Of a stretch of DNA of 64,000 bases, positions 27,435 through 38,142 are shown one piece after another. Each line of letters opens with the position of its first letter. Position 1 is the stretch's first letter. The position numbers and the translations under genes are program-made. The DNA is from CAWBRT01 sp963814745 (GTDB lineage Bacteria > Acidobacteriota > Terriglobia > Terriglobales > Acidobacteriaceae). The notes beneath the pieces are model-generated. The model had not been told where the DNA came from. It worked only from the letters and a program-made list of their open reading frames with translations, and made no database searches. The DNA lies in assembly GCA_963814745.1 (NCBI GenBank), contig CAWFEA010000003.1, positions 62,001 to 126,000 on the forward strand, written 5' to 3'.

Positions 27435-29683
27435 ATGCGCTGGGGAAAAATGCTTACGGCCAAGGTTTTGGCGGTTTTGTTGGCAGTGGCTGTGCTTGGA
27501 TCCTGCGAATCCTTACACGGCGCCTTCGCCAGGCTTAGCGGACAAATGTCGATCACCAGCGACAGCCTCCCCATGGCCGACTACCAGCAGAGCTACCGGG
27601 CGGTGCTTGCGGCCGCGGGCGGCACGGTGCCCTACCGGTGGAGCCTGGCGGACGGATGGCTTCCTTCGGGAATGAAGCTGCAAGAGGACGGTGTCCTGGC
27701 CGGGACTCCCGAAGTAGCGGGCGAGTTCGCTTTCACGGTGCAGGCGAGCGATGACGCCAAGCCGTCCCACAGTGCCAGCAAGCTGCTCAAACTGAGTGTC
27801 TCCGCGCAAGGTCCAGCCATCATCACCAGCAAATCGGAGCTTCCGTGGGGTCGGGTCGGCACCGACTACCAGGTAAAGTTCACGGCATGGGGTGGAGTGA
27901 AGCCTTATGCGTGGCGCTCGCCGGACGGGCTGCCTCCGGGGTTGAAGTTGCAATATGACGGGACGCTATCGGGCAAGCCGGCGCAGGCTGGCGACTTCGG
28001 TTTCGCCGTCCAGGTTTCCGATCTGAGACAAAGTTCCAGCAGAAAGTTCAGTGTCCACATCAGTCCGACGCAACTCGATCCTTTCGGAGGAATCACGGCT
28101 TTGGCTTCGCCACGGGGAGCGAGCGGCGGGTGGCGGGTAGAGAAAATCGGCAAACGCTGGGTGTTCGTTACTCCGGCCGGCAATGCTTTCTGGATGATCG
28201 GCATCTGGGGAGTCACCGGCGACACCCGCGCAGACGAGCGCGGGGGCAACTACAACCAGAGAACCACGGCAAAGTACGAAAACGTGCCGACTGAATTCTT
28301 GCAAGCAAACAGGCGGTTGCGATCGTGGGGCTTCAACGTGCTGGGGCCCTGGAGTTACCGCATGGTGCTGCCGATAGACGCCGAGCCGGAGTGGGGCGGG
28401 ACCCAACCGGTGAAGTTTCCCTACATCCTCAGGGGCGAGGACAGTTCCTATTCCGGGCGTCAGCGCGGGCTTTTCAAGAACCTTTACGCCCGCCTCGATA
28501 AAAGGCCGGGCGCACGGTCTATAGCGGCGCCAATTTTCCCGATGTCTTCGACCCTGCGTGGGTCAGCAACACGCATCGCCAATACGCTGCCGACAGCTCG
28601 CTGATTAATCAATCGAGGTCGCCCTACTTCCTGGGCGCGTTTTCCGATGAGACTGACAATCTGACCGGCTTCGGCGCAGGTCCCGAGTTCGCCACCGACC
28701 CGGTGGATATGAATCACGAGCATCTGGGCTATATCGCGCTGGTGACGGCTCCCGTGCAGGAGACGAATCCCTATTCTTCGCCGGCCGGCCAGCGCTATGG
28801 AGACAGAAAGGTCTATACGAAATATGCCTTGCGGGACTTTTTGAAGGCGAAATACGGAACCATCGAGGCCCTGAATGCGGCATGGGATTCCGGCTATACG
28901 ACCTTCGACAGCGACGGCGGCTGGCCAAACGGCAACGGGCTGCTGGACGAAAATGGCAGAAAGACGCACAAATGGTTGGGAACGGCAGACCTGAGATTGC
29001 CGGCCAGCGCGGGAGCAAACCCGAACCTGGTGAAGGATCTGGATGAGTTTCTATACCGCATGGCGCGGCAATTGCTTTCGGTGCAGCGGGACGCGTATCG
29101 AGCGGCGGTTCCGCACGGTTTGTTTTTCGGGCCCACCAGTATCGGCGCCTGGTGGGCGCCGGCGCGCGCTCCCATCTACCGCGCCGCCGGCGAAATTCTG
29201 GACGTAGTTAGCTTGACTACGGATTGCAGCCAGGCGCAACTGGACTTCATTACCCGTGCCACCGGAGATGTTCCGCTGATGATATGGGAAGGCATGGTGG
29301 CAAACCCGGACTCCAGCCGTTGGCGGCACACCGACACCAACGTCGCCTCGGCTTCGTGGTATATGAAGACGCAGGCGGCGCGTGCCCAACGCTATCAGCG
29401 CCATCTGGACTTTCTGTTTTCGGGCGTATCGTCCGCGACCGGTTCCCATCCCTTTGTAGGCATGCTGTGGTGGTGGTGGATCGACATGATCGGAGAGCAG
29501 AAAAACTGGGGACTGGTTTCTCTTATGGACAACGCCTACGACGGCGTCGAGGCCGGAATTGCTCCGGGGGTCGATGCCTGGGGATATAGGACCGGCGGCG
29601 AGGAAAAGAATTACGGCGATTTCCTCGGGCCGGCGCGGGCGGTTAACTTCTCGATCCTGGAAAGACTTGCGGAAGGAAAGTAA
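27435..29683 (+). CDS. Secreted glycosidase, agarase-like catalytic domain after two putative Ig (He_PIG) modules, one frameshift
   Basis: An exported protein of ~749 residues. The leader KVLAVLLAVAVLGSC ends in a possible lipobox (LGSC). Two putative-Ig repeats follow (around 40-115 and 125-205), each with PSGMKLQEDGVLAGTP / PPGLKLQYDGTLSGKP. A catalytic region then begins WRVEKIGKRWVFVTPAGNAFWMIGI, an opening typical of agarase-like TIM barrels. The frame breaks in an A4 run at 28500-28503; one more A restores continuity (VYSGANFPDVFDP onward). The second half carries FLGAFSDETDN, LTTDCSQAQLDF and WEGMV. Probably attacks a plant or algal-type polysaccharide; the adjacent sugar ABC transporter may take up products. 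Confidence 0.78.
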
Positions 29684-29694
29684 TCGCCGTGGAA

Positions 29695-29862
29695 CTAACC
29701 GAATAACAAGCGAATGAAATCGGCGAAGAGCCCGCTTTCCGCGTAGCGGTTCGAGCCGGACAATTCCTCGGCATCGTACACAATGCGGGCATTTCTGGCT
29801 GCTTCCAGCCGCTTCCGTTCGTCCTCCATCTCGGCGATCTGATGGGCGCGGGCTTTCTCCAT
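29695..29862 (-). pseudogene. Small ORF or C-terminal gene remnant, unknown
   Basis: A 55-codon frame on the minus strand encodes a charged helix (KARAHQIAEMEDERKRLEAA) then a hydrophobic end (SGLFADFIRLLFG). An in-frame stop lies 7 codons upstream of the Met and no good ribosome site is seen, so it may be the tail of a lost gene. Amino-acid composition is protein-like. No family recognised. Confidence 0.3.
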
Positions 29863-30502
29863 CCCTCCGGCCCGGATGATTGCTTAGTGCGCCGCGACAA
29901 TTGGGATTTCGGATCGAATCCATCGGATCATACGATTGGACAGTCCGGCAGCCGGTTCGTATGCTTTGCCGCAAAACTGCGATGCGGATTCCAAAGCTGC
30001 AGGAGGACTGGTCCACGAAGTTCAGGCGAGCACGACGATTACAACTACCCACCAGCAGGCCGCAGGAAGCTGACCCGGCAAGATGCATAGCGATGTTCTG
30101 TATGAACTTTGTCCTGAGTGAGTAAGTGTGACCGAAAGCCGAAGAAGCCATGAGAGTAAACCACGGCACTTCGAAATCCTTCAGGGTAGACGCCGTGACC
30201 GCACTGAACTGAACGCGGCGCCCGGCGGAAATAGGGGCGGAGCAAGTGTGCCGGTGTGTCGAGCCCTTCCGAGCTTTGCTGGCAACAAAGCGCTTACATG
30301 GCATTGGGCATCTCCGATCGGTATAATATTGTGGCGACCAGATCATACCGCCGACGCATAAGCACCGACCGGAAAGTCAAGGCCGCTCGGTTGGGCGGTG
30401 GACGGAATCGCCGTGGCTTCCGGGCGATGGAAATCCGGAATGGATTCAAAGCCAGGGCCAAAGTCGAGTTCTCCGCGGCTCGGCCTTGAAAGGTTTGTGC
30501 CG
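29863..30502. other. Intergenic region before sugar ABC transporter
   Basis: 640 bp with only short frames in all directions and no recognised domain. The right end presumably holds the transporter promoter. No repeats, tRNA or strong terminator seen. Confidence 0.35.
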
Positions 30503-31606
30503 ATGGCCAGTGTGATCCTGAAAAACGTTGTTAAACGGTTTGGCTCGGTGACAGCGGTCGATAATCTGTCGATCGAGATTCAGGACAAGGAGTTCGCCGT
30601 TCTGGTGGGCTCATCCGGATGCGGAAAAACAACGGCTTTACGCATGATCGCCGGTCTCGAAACGGTGACTTCCGGCGAGATTTCGATTGGCGATACACGG
30701 GTCAACGAGCTGGAGCCCAAGGATCGCGATGTCGCCATGGTGTTTCAGAACTATGCGCTGTACCCGCACATGAATGTCCGTGACAACATGGGTTTCGGAC
30801 TCAAGCTCCGTAAGTTTACCAGGGAGGAGATCGATTCGCGGGTCGAAGAGGCCGCGGACATCCTCAATATCCGCGAGTTGCTGGACAGGAAACCCAAAGA
30901 GCTTTCCGGCGGTCAGCGTCAACGGGTTGCGGTCGGCAGGGCCATCGTGCGCAAACCCAAGGTGTTCCTGTTCGACGAACCGCTCTCCAATCTCGATGCC
31001 AAGCTGCGCGTAGCGATGCGTGCCGAAATCAGCAAACTGCACCGCAGGCTCGGCGCCACCATCATCTATGTGACCCATGATCAGGTCGAGGCGATGACGA
31101 TGGCCGACCGGATCTTCATTATGAACAAAGCCGTCCTTGAGCAAAGCGGCGCCCCGATGGAAGTTTATTCGCGGCCAGCCAACCGCTTCGTGGCCGGTTT
31201 CATAGGCTCGCCAGCGATGAACTTCATCGATGCGACGCTGGTTGCCGAAGCGGGCGCCCTGCTCATCGATGCGGGCAGCTTCCGGGTCAGAGTGCCGGAA
31301 ACATTTTGCTCCCGGCTTGAGCCTTACGCCGGTAAACAGGTTATTTTTGGCATACGCCCCGAGGATATTGCTTTGCACGATCCCGCCACCGATGCCGGCG
31401 AACAAAGAACCATAACGGCGAGTGCGGAAGTTGTGGAAACCTTGGGCTCGGAGATTTTTGTTCATCTTGTTTGCGGCGCACATTCGCTGGTCGCCCGGCT
31501 GGAGGTTCCCGAACAGCCATTGAGCGTAGGACAGACCCTACAACTGGATCTGAAGATGCTGAAAAGTCATGTTTTTGACAAGGAGACGATGCGAGCCACC
31601 GTGTAA
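30503..31606 (+). CDS. Sugar ABC transporter ATP-binding protein, UgpC/MalK-like
   Basis: 367 residues. Complete ATPase: Walker A GSSGCGKTTALR, Q-loop MVFQNYALYPHM, signature LSGGQRQRVAVGRA, Walker B VFLFDEPLSNLDAKLR and switch His in IYVTHDQVEA. A C-terminal regulatory OB/TOBE domain (from about residue 235; FGIRPEDIALHD) is typical of the MalK/UgpC group that serves carbohydrate importers. The Met at 30503 is chosen because GAAAGG precedes it and the upstream extension is not conserved. The binding protein and two permeases follow on the same strand. Confidence 0.92.
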   Translation: MASVILKNVVKRFGSVTAVDNLSIEIQDKEFAVLVGSSGCGKTTALRMIAGLETVTSGEISIGDTRVNELEPKDRDVAMVFQNYALYPHMNVRDNMGFGLKLRKFTREEIDSRVEEAADILNIRELLDRKPKELSGGQRQRVAVGRAIVRKPKVFLFDEPLSNLDAKLRVAMRAEISKLHRRLGATIIYVTHDQVEAMTMADRIFIMNKAVLEQSGAPMEVYSRPANRFVAGFIGSPAMNFIDATLVAEAGALLIDAGSFRVRVPETFCSRLEPYAGKQVIFGIRPEDIALHDPATDAGEQRTITASAEVVETLGSEIFVHLVCGAHSLVARLEVPEQPLSVGQTLQLDLKMLKSHVFDKETMRATV

Positions 31607-31674
31607 ATTGGGACAAGCATTGTCTGCAGTTACGTGTTGGCGATCTGTAGTTCATCGTTATTGTGGAGGAGTGA

Positions 31675-32929
31675 ATGAAAAAGATACTGGTTATAACAGC
31701 CGTTGTTCTGTTCTCGCTCTGCTTATCCACGAGTGCTCTGGCCCAGAACAAGGAGATTCGCGTTCTGCTGGCTAACCATCCTTACGGCGATCTGCTGAAG
31801 ACCGCTATCCCCGAATTTGAAAAAGCTACCGGTATCCGGGTGAAGGTCGAAAGCTTGCAGGAAGGGCAACTCACCACCAAACTGACGACCGAGTTCGCCA
31901 CCCGCTCGTCGTCGGTCGACGTGTTCATGACACGTCCCCTGCAGGAAGGCAAGATGTTCTATAAGAACGGCTGGTACGAGCCGCTCAACATGGACTTTGC
32001 CGATTACCCGAAGAACGTCATGAGCGTCTCCACCTTCGCCTCCAAAGCCTACATTGTTCCTCTGGTGACGGAATGGCAGGTGCTTTATTACCGGAAAGAT
32101 CTTTTCAGGAAAGCCGGCATCAAGGTTCCCACGAACTTTACCGAACTTGAAGCCGCTGCCCGGAAACTCAACTCGGAGAGCGTTGCGGGAATTGCCTCGC
32201 GCGGGAAAGGCGCAGCCGCGGTGACCCAGTTGTCGAGCTACGTCTATAACTATGGCGGACTTTATCTTGACAAGGGCACTGCGGTCTTTGCTTCGAAGCC
32301 GGCGGTTGAAGCCATCCGCTTCTATGGCAAGCTGCTGGGTAACTATGGTCCCAAGGGCGTGACGTCGATGTCGTGGGAAAACATCATGCCGCTGTTCCAG
32401 GCCGGCAAAATCGCTATGTGGACGGATGCTTCGGTGTTCTACGGCGAAATCGTCGACCCGGCCAAGACCCAAGTCGCGAGCCGACAATGTCGGGATAGCC
32501 AACTTCCCGAGCGGTCCGAAGATGAACTCGCCGTTTATCGTGACCTCGTGGGGCATGGCGGTCGCCAAGCAATCGAAGAACAAGGATGCGGCGATGCGTT
32601 TCCTGCAGTGGGCGACGAGCAAGGAAATGGCTACCAGGGCGATGCTTGCCAACATCACGGTGGCGCGCTCCTCCACATGGCAAGACAAGGCAGTATTGGC
32701 CAAGGTAAACAGGGGACTCGTCGAGACCCGTGCCTATGCCGCCCAACACGGCAATCCGCTGGATCGCCCGTACATGAGCGCAGTCGGCGAAGCCCGCGAT
32801 CTGATCGGCGAACTGATCATCGAATCGATCAACACCAAGGGCTCGTCGCCGAATCTGGAAAAGATGGCGGCGGAAAAGGCCGCCAAGGTGAACGGAATCC
32901 TCAAGGAAACCGGGGAATTTGGGCAGTAG
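31675..32929 (+). CDS. Sugar ABC transporter substrate-binding protein (one frameshift)
   Basis: Family 1 solute-binding protein, ~418 residues after joining frames. Signal peptide ILVITAVVLFSLCLSTSALA, then IRVLLANHPYGDLLKTAIPEFEKATG, typical of sorbitol/mannitol-type binding proteins. The frame breaks at a CCC run at 32468-32470; removing one C continues into DNVGIANFPSGPK and TSWGMAVAKQSKNKDAAM, the conserved second-lobe segments. GGAGG precedes the ATG. It is the receptor of the import system encoded around it; the sugar is not determined. Confidence 0.88.
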
Positions 32930-33040
32930 TGGTTTGCCGGTTCCGGCCGCCGGTTGATGCAGGACCGGTGGCCGGTACTCGTTCAATGACGTTATGACTT
33001 TTTCGTCTTTGTCGAGGATGTTTGAAGTCTGGGGCGCCCT

Positions 33041-33929
33041 ATGATCCGGTCGAGCTTTGCAGAACGGAACCTGCGGATACTGTTCCCGCTTCCGGCAATC
33101 ATCTTCGTCGCCTTGCTGATGATCTTTCCCGTTCTTTACACCTTGTTCCTGAGCTTTACGAACTGGAATCTTACGTCTGGAATGCCGTTGTCTTTCAACG
33201 GCATCGACAGCTACCTGCGGGTGCTGGCTGAGCCGCGTTTTCGGCATGCGGCAGGCAGAACGTTCTTCTTTACGTTCTTTGCGGTGGTGATCGAGGGCTT
33301 TCTCGGCGTGGCCATCGCGCTCATTCTCAACCGGGCTTTTGCCGGCAAGAGCATTGCCAAGCTGCTGCTGCTTCTGCCGCTCGTCGCCACGCCGGTGGCT
33401 GTCGGTATCGTTTTCAATCTCTTCTACGATCCAACCATTGGGCTGGCCAATTTCGTTCTCAAGTCGCTGGGGTTGCCGCAGGGACTCTGGGTTTCGAGCG
33501 CCGGATCGGTCATTCCGTCGCTCATTCTCGTCGATGTCTGGCAGTGGACGCCGATGATTACGTTGATCGTCCTGGCAGGTCTGGCAGGTCTGTCTGAAGA
33601 GCCGGTTGAGGCGGCGCGGGTGGATGGCGCGAAGCGAATGGCAGATCCTCGGGTACGTCACCATCCCCATGGTGATGCCGGTCATCCTGACCGCCGTGAT
33701 CCTTCGGCTGATCGATGCGCTGAAGACTTTCGACATCATCTTTGCGATGACGGGCGGCGGCCCGGGCTATGCCTCGGAGACGCTCAATATTATGGGCTTC
33801 AAGTATAGCTTCGAGTATTTCCGCATGGGGCAATCGGCGGTCATTCTCGTCGCCCTCTTCGTGGTTGTTTTCTTGTGCAGTCTCGGAATCATGAAGCTGC
33901 GCGCCTGTTTCCGAGATTTAGACGGATGA
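33041..33929 (+). CDS. Sugar ABC transporter permease, MalF/UgpA-like (one frameshift)
   Basis: About 295 residues with six helices. Start MIRSSFAERNLRILFPLPAI, with FTNWNLTSGMPLSFNGIDSY as the usual periplasmic loop. The EAA loop is split by an extra A at 33632-33633: AARVDGA continues as SEWQILGYVTIPMVMPVIL. The end carries MTGGGPGYASETL, a strong MalF/UgpA marker. Conservation across the break argues for a sequencing indel. Confidence 0.86.
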
Positions 33930-33948
33930 ATCGCTTGCGGAGCCGCCG

Positions 33949-34768
33949 ATGAACAAGAAAGCTATCATCGAATATCTTCTTTTACCTTCTCGTCGCGGCG
34001 ATTGCCCTGATCGTGCTTTTCCCATTCCTCTGGATGCTGGCTTCTTCCTTCAAAACCCAGGTCGATATCATTTCCTGGCCGCCGAAATTCATCTTTTCTC
34101 CGACGCTGCGCAATTACCAGAAGGTGTTTGGAGAGCAGGACTTTCCTGAAATATTTTCTGAACTCGACCATCGTCGGCTCGCTGGCTGTCGGGCTGTCAC
34201 TCGTCCTCGGGCTGCCGGCGGCGTATTCGATCTCGCGCTATACGCAGAAGAAACTGGCGGTGTTCATCCTGCTGGCGCGCCTGATGCCGGGTATCTCTTT
34301 TCTGATGCCGTGGTACATCATCTTTTCCCGCCTGGGCCTGATGGACAGCTACGTTGCGCTGGTTCTCAGCCACATCCTTATCGCCTTGCCAATCGTGGTG
34401 TGGATCATGTCCATCCTACTTCAATTCCATTCCGCGCGAGATGGAGGAGTCGGCGATGGTTGACGGCGCAACCCGACAGTATGCCTTCTGGAGCAATTAT
34501 CCTGCCGTTGTCCGGGCCGGGTATCATCACGGCGACCACGCTGTCTTTCATCTTTTCCTGGAACAACTTCATGTTCTCGCAGGTGCTTAGCATGGAAAAG
34601 ACAAAGACACTTCCCATCGCGGTGTATAACTTCGTTTCCTATGCCGAGGTCGATTGGGGTGGCGTAATGGCGGCCGCGGTGGCGATCATGGCGCCGGCTA
34701 TTATCCTGACCATGATCTTCCAGAAATATGTCGTCAAAGGCCTGACGATGGGTGCGGTCAAGGGATGA
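33949..34768 (+). CDS. Sugar ABC transporter permease, MalG/UgpE-like (four frameshifts)
   Basis: About 270 residues once four single extra bases are removed: T4 near 33980, TTT at 34142-34144, CC at 34415-34416 and AA at 34495-34496. The restored protein reads FPFLWMLASSFKT, an ARLMPGISFLMPWYIIF helix, EAA loop EMEESAMVDGATRQYAFWS, ILPLSGPGIITATTLSFI and the C-terminal FQKYVVKGLTMGAVKG, all textbook MalG/UgpE features. Four breaks in 800 bp would normally mean a pseudogene, but each is a homopolymer insertion with intact coding on both sides, so I consider the gene real. Confidence 0.8.
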
Positions 34769-34791
34769 AGCGGCCTTGGCGCTAAGGGCGT

Positions 34792-36060
34792 TCAGCGGCC
34801 GGAGGGCGATGGGTTGGCCTGTACCCGCCCGCTGGAACCAACCGGCTTTGGATGATCTTCGGCGGAAGAATCTTCGGTCCCAAACAGCGGTACTGCCGCG
34901 ATTGCGAGGCAGAGTTGAGCCGCCGCAAAGACCGCCAACGCAGTGCTGAATCCGTACTTCAGCAGGGGCTCAAACGCCAGCGCGCCCAAGCCATATCCGC
35001 TGAATAAAGAAAAGGAATTCAAGCCCATCGCGAGCCCCCGCCGCGAAGGATTGAGCGAAGTGCTGATTCCAGCCAGCAGCGGGTGGCTCATGTCATAGCC
35101 CAGGGAGAGAACGGTGGTAATCGCTACCGGCCACAGCAGCGGCGCCCGCGGAATGAATGCTGCGCCGGCGAGAGCTCCAATCAGAATGCCTAACGGGATG
35201 ATGCGCTTTCTTCCAACCCGATCCGCCAGGTGCCCGAAGAACGGGCCGAAGAGCATTCCTGGAACTCCATAGCCCAGCAGGGCCAAGCCGATCCCTTTAT
35301 CGCCGAGACGATAGCGTTGAAAGAAATACAGACCAAGCCAGGAGTAGACTCCGGAATGGAACATACTGTTGAGCAGAATGTAGGCGTAGGTTCTTGCCCC
35401 TCTCGCGCTGGTAAGGAGAGACCAGTATCCGGCAACCGCCTTGGCTGGGCTCAGTGGATGGGCGACGATTGCGCCTTCGAGATGACGGTGAAGGCTAACG
35501 GCGTAGGCCAGAACGGCCGCAGTGAGAGCGGCTGTGATGAGGAACTCGTTGCGCCAGCCGATGATCGGATTCAGAAAGGCTCCGAGGGTTGATCCGAAGG
35601 CCATGCCGCCAGCCGCGGCGCCAAATATCCATCCCAGAGGCCGGCCGCGTTGCTCATAGGGAAAAATATCTCCTAGAAGCGCCAGAGCGATCGGCACGGT
35701 TCCTCCGGTAATCGCCCCTCCCAGCAGACGCCATACCATCATCTGAGGCACAGTATTTGCCGTAGCCACTCCGGCTATCATCACAACCATCAGCCCCAGC
35801 AGGGTAAGAATCACCGCCTTCCTGCCAAACCGGTCGGAGATTGGTCCATAGAACAGAGTGGATATGCCGTAGGGAAGCATGTAGGCCGGAACCAGCATGC
35901 CAAGAAAATCCGTGGAGGCGTGGAACTCGACGGAGAGCGACGGAATGAGCGGGGCTACAAGATACGCCTGAAAGAAGACGAGAAAAGACGCTGCCGCCAT
36001 CACATGCAGCACCGCTTCGCGCTTGCTACCGGATTCCGTACTGGCCTGCAGAGATGTCAC
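34792..36060 (-). CDS. MFS transporter
   Basis: 422 residues, 12 predicted helices. FYGPISDRFGRKAVIL is motif A between helices 2 and 3; FFGHLADRVGRKRIIP repeats it between 8 and 9, the typical internal duplication. The N-terminus is cytoplasmic and polar. Two tiny genes with good ribosome sites precede it on the same strand, and a LysR gene is divergent, so it may be exported or regulated as a unit with them. Substrate unknown. Confidence 0.85.
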   Translation of the reverse strand: MTSLQASTESGSKREAVLHVMAAASFLVFFQAYLVAPLIPSLSVEFHASTDFLGMLVPAYMLPYGISTLFYGPISDRFGRKAVILTLLGLMVVMIAGVATANTVPQMMVWRLLGGAITGGTVPIALALLGDIFPYEQRGRPLGWIFGAAAGGMAFGSTLGAFLNPIIGWRNEFLITAALTAAVLAYAVSLHRHLEGAIVAHPLSPAKAVAGYWSLLTSARGARTYAYILLNSMFHSGVYSWLGLYFFQRYRLGDKGIGLALLGYGVPGMLFGPFFGHLADRVGRKRIIPLGILIGALAGAAFIPRAPLLWPVAITTVLSLGYDMSHPLLAGISTSLNPSRRGLAMGLNSFSLFSGYGLGALAFEPLLKYGFSTALAVFAAAQLCLAIAAVPLFGTEDSSAEDHPKPVGSSGRVQANPSPSGR

Positions 36061-36165
36061 TCCGGCTGCCCTCCTCGCTCATCCCGGATATGGGGTGCAG
36101 AGATTATGGTCCGGCTCAAGCTGCACCCGATAGAGACTGTACTGCGAAGTTTAACCTGCTTTACT

Positions 36166-36348
36166 TTAGCTGCACATGCCTTCACGGGCGACATACTCGA
36201 GGGCTGCGGCAATGCGGTCTGCAATCCAGTCCGGGGAATAACGCGGTTGCGCACGGTGGATTAAAACCGGACCTGACGTCACTTGAGTATCTTCCGCTTC
36301 CATGGCCGAATTCTTTGTTTCCAGCGCTGCTGATGTTTGATTTTTCAT
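36166..36348 (-). CDS. Small hypothetical protein (60 aa)
   Basis: 60 residues, ATG preceded by AAGGAG at a 10-base spacing. The N-terminal half is Ser/Thr/Glu-rich and probably disordered. The C-terminal half forms an amphipathic helix (YSPDWIADRIAAALEYVA) ending REGMCS. It lies between another micro-ORF and the MFS gene, all minus strand. No family recognised; it could be a small regulatory partner of the transporter or a peptide precursor. Confidence 0.55.
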   Translation of the reverse strand: MKNQTSAALETKNSAMEAEDTQVTSGPVLIHRAQPRYSPDWIADRIAAALEYVAREGMCS

Positions 36349-36489
36349 GACCGAATTTCTCCTTGTTTAATTTGTTTTCCCGCTTTCCGAAACCGGGGAT
36401 ATTAGGTAAGCAGTGGGCATCGCTTGGGCGTTCTGCTCCACCGCAGGAAGCCGTCCCGCCAGAGCTGGGCTCTGGGGCGGCCGAGCGGC

Positions 36490-36597
36490 TCACTCCCGGA
36501 AGATCCACGGGTCGGCCTGCTCCTCGGCTAATCGATTGCTGTTTTCGCAATACCAACTGGAAAAGCGTGACCACATTTTCTTTAGGGCTGATTTCAT
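36490..36597 (-). CDS. Micro-ORF, 35 aa, with near-perfect Shine-Dalgarno
   Basis: AAGGAGGTG stands a few bases before the ATG, among the best ribosome sites in the window. The 35-residue product begins basic (MKSALKKMWSRF), has three Trp and one Cys, and ends acidic (EEQADPWIFRE). It is first in the leftward micro-ORF/micro-ORF/MFS array opposite the LysR gene. Unknown function; too short for family assignment by eye. Confidence 0.55.
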   Translation of the reverse strand: MKSALKKMWSRFSSWYCENSNRLAEEQADPWIFRE

Positions 36598-36682
36598 ATG
36601 CCACCTCCTTCACTGCCTACTGGTAAGCTATAAAACTCCTTGACATAATTCAAATGACTTGTTTTCATATTATCTATAGCTA

Positions 36683-37585
36683 ATGGTTATGATTGATTTG
36701 GATAGATTGCGAATCTTTCACGCGGTGGCGGAAGCCCACAGCTTCACGCGCGCCGCCGAGTTGGTCCACCTCACCCAACCCGGCATCAGCAAACATATTC
36801 GGCAGATGGAAGAGTACTTTGGCGTTCCGCTGTTTGACCGGTTGGGCCGGAAGGTGGCTCTGACGCAATCCGGCGAAATCCTCCTGGACGCCACGCGGGA
36901 GATCATGGCGTCAGTGGGCGCCGCGGAACAGAGAATTCATGAGCTGACTGGCATGCGGGCCGGGAAGTTCCAGCTCGGGGCCAGCTTTATCATCGGTCTC
37001 TACGTTTTGCCCCGCGTGCTGGCCGCATATCGCAAGAACTACCCGGCGGTTGAGGTCACGCTGGATATAACAATCAGCAAGGGTATTGAGACGAAGCTCC
37101 TGGCGAACAGACTCGACATTGGCCTGGTTAGCGGCGAGGTGCGCGATCCCAGGCTGGTGGCCACTCAGTTCATGACCGATGAGCTGGTGGTTATTGTCCC
37201 CGGCAATCACAAGTGGTCAACCAGGAATCGGATCAAAGCGCGAGAGTTGTCCGGGGAGGTGTTCATCCATGCTGCCAGCGGCGCGGGAGTGTGGGCCGTC
37301 ATCGCTGAGCGACTCCAGGCAAAGAGCATAATTCTGCAAAATCTCCTTGATTTTGTAAACGCCGAGGGGGTGAAACACGCGGTAGAAGCGGGGTTAGGCA
37401 TATCAATTCAGCCCAGGAGCATAGTCCAGCGGGAGATAGATGCTGGTTCCATACGGGTGCTCCGCTTGGCGGACATAGACACTAAGATCAGGCACTTCTA
37501 CGTCTTCCGCAAGAATAAGCACGTTCCCAACGCCGCCAAGGCTTTTCTGGCACTGTTGTCCAAGATAACTTCTCCATCGTCCTGA
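36683..37585 (+). CDS. LysR family transcriptional regulator
   Basis: 300 residues. N-terminal winged HTH with SFTRAAELVHLTQPGISKHI as the recognition unit, linker helix to ~residue 90, and a type-2 periplasmic-binding effector domain (GKFQLGASFIIGLYVLPRVL, then IGLVSGEV, ELVVIVPGNHKW, GLGISIQPRS). It is divergent from the two micro-ORFs and MFS gene, so it most likely controls them. An AT-rich interval (36640-36680) with ATAAT...ATTAT symmetry is the probable operator/promoter zone. Effector unknown. Confidence 0.9.
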   Translation: MVMIDLDRLRIFHAVAEAHSFTRAAELVHLTQPGISKHIRQMEEYFGVPLFDRLGRKVALTQSGEILLDATREIMASVGAAEQRIHELTGMRAGKFQLGASFIIGLYVLPRVLAAYRKNYPAVEVTLDITISKGIETKLLANRLDIGLVSGEVRDPRLVATQFMTDELVVIVPGNHKWSTRNRIKARELSGEVFIHAASGAGVWAVIAERLQAKSIILQNLLDFVNAEGVKHAVEAGLGISIQPRSIVQREIDAGSIRVLRLADIDTKIRHFYVFRKNKHVPNAAKAFLALLSKITSPSS

Positions 37586-37697
37586 TCCAGCGTGGCTTTG
37601 CGGCAGCTTCGGGGGCGCGACGTGGTTTGCCCTGAGACACTCGACCGTTCATAGGTCGCGTGCAAGTGCGAGACAACGATGATCTTCACCGGTTCCG

Positions 37698-38135
37698 TTA
37701 CTTCACAACCATGACTGGACAGTTGGCATATCGAAGCACACGTTCCGAGGTCGAACCGAGAATCATTTTCTTGAAGAGCGAGGTTCCCCTGCGGCCGACG
37801 ATGATGAGATCGAAATGGTCCTGCTCGGCGCGGTGAATGAGCTGCTCGCCCGGATGCCCGACCGCATAGTCGGCTTCAATGGTCACACCGTGGCTTTGCG
37901 CCCGCTCAACAACCTTTTTCAGCCCCACTTCGAAGTGCTCGCGCGCATCGTCCAGCGCCGCTTCCAACTCCACCGATGTCGGGGGTTCGGGAGGGCGTGC
38001 GACGGCCAGGGCCAACACATAGGAGTCTCCACATTGCGCCATCGTGATCGCGACATCGATTGCTTTTTCGGACTGCTCAGAGCCATCATAACCGACAAGA
38101 ATCTTTTGAAATAGGGTATGCCTCCGATGCTCCAT
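37698..38135 (-). CDS. Universal stress protein, UspA family
   Basis: 145 residues. FQKILVGYDGSEQSEKAIDVA opens the alpha/beta fold. The ATP-binding signature is near the C-terminus, IIVGRRGTSLFKKMILGSTSERVLRYANCPVMVV (G-2x-G-9x-G-S/T). The start at 38135 is fixed by AGGAGGGG; the longer frame overlaps the antiporter gene. It lies 7 bp downstream of the antiporter stop, so the two are co-transcribed; Usp domains often sense nucleotide state for such antiporters. Confidence 0.92.
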   Translation of the reverse strand: MEHRRHTLFQKILVGYDGSEQSEKAIDVAITMAQCGDSYVLALAVARPPEPPTSVELEAALDDAREHFEVGLKKVVERAQSHGVTIEADYAVGHPGEQLIHRAEQDHFDLIIVGRRGTSLFKKMILGSTSERVLRYANCPVMVVK

Positions 38136-38142
38136 GCCCCTC

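Noticed and set aside
33949..34768. MalG-like permease as a true pseudogene
   Set aside because: Four breaks are all single homopolymer insertions, and the codons between them keep full family conservation, which decay would not preserve.
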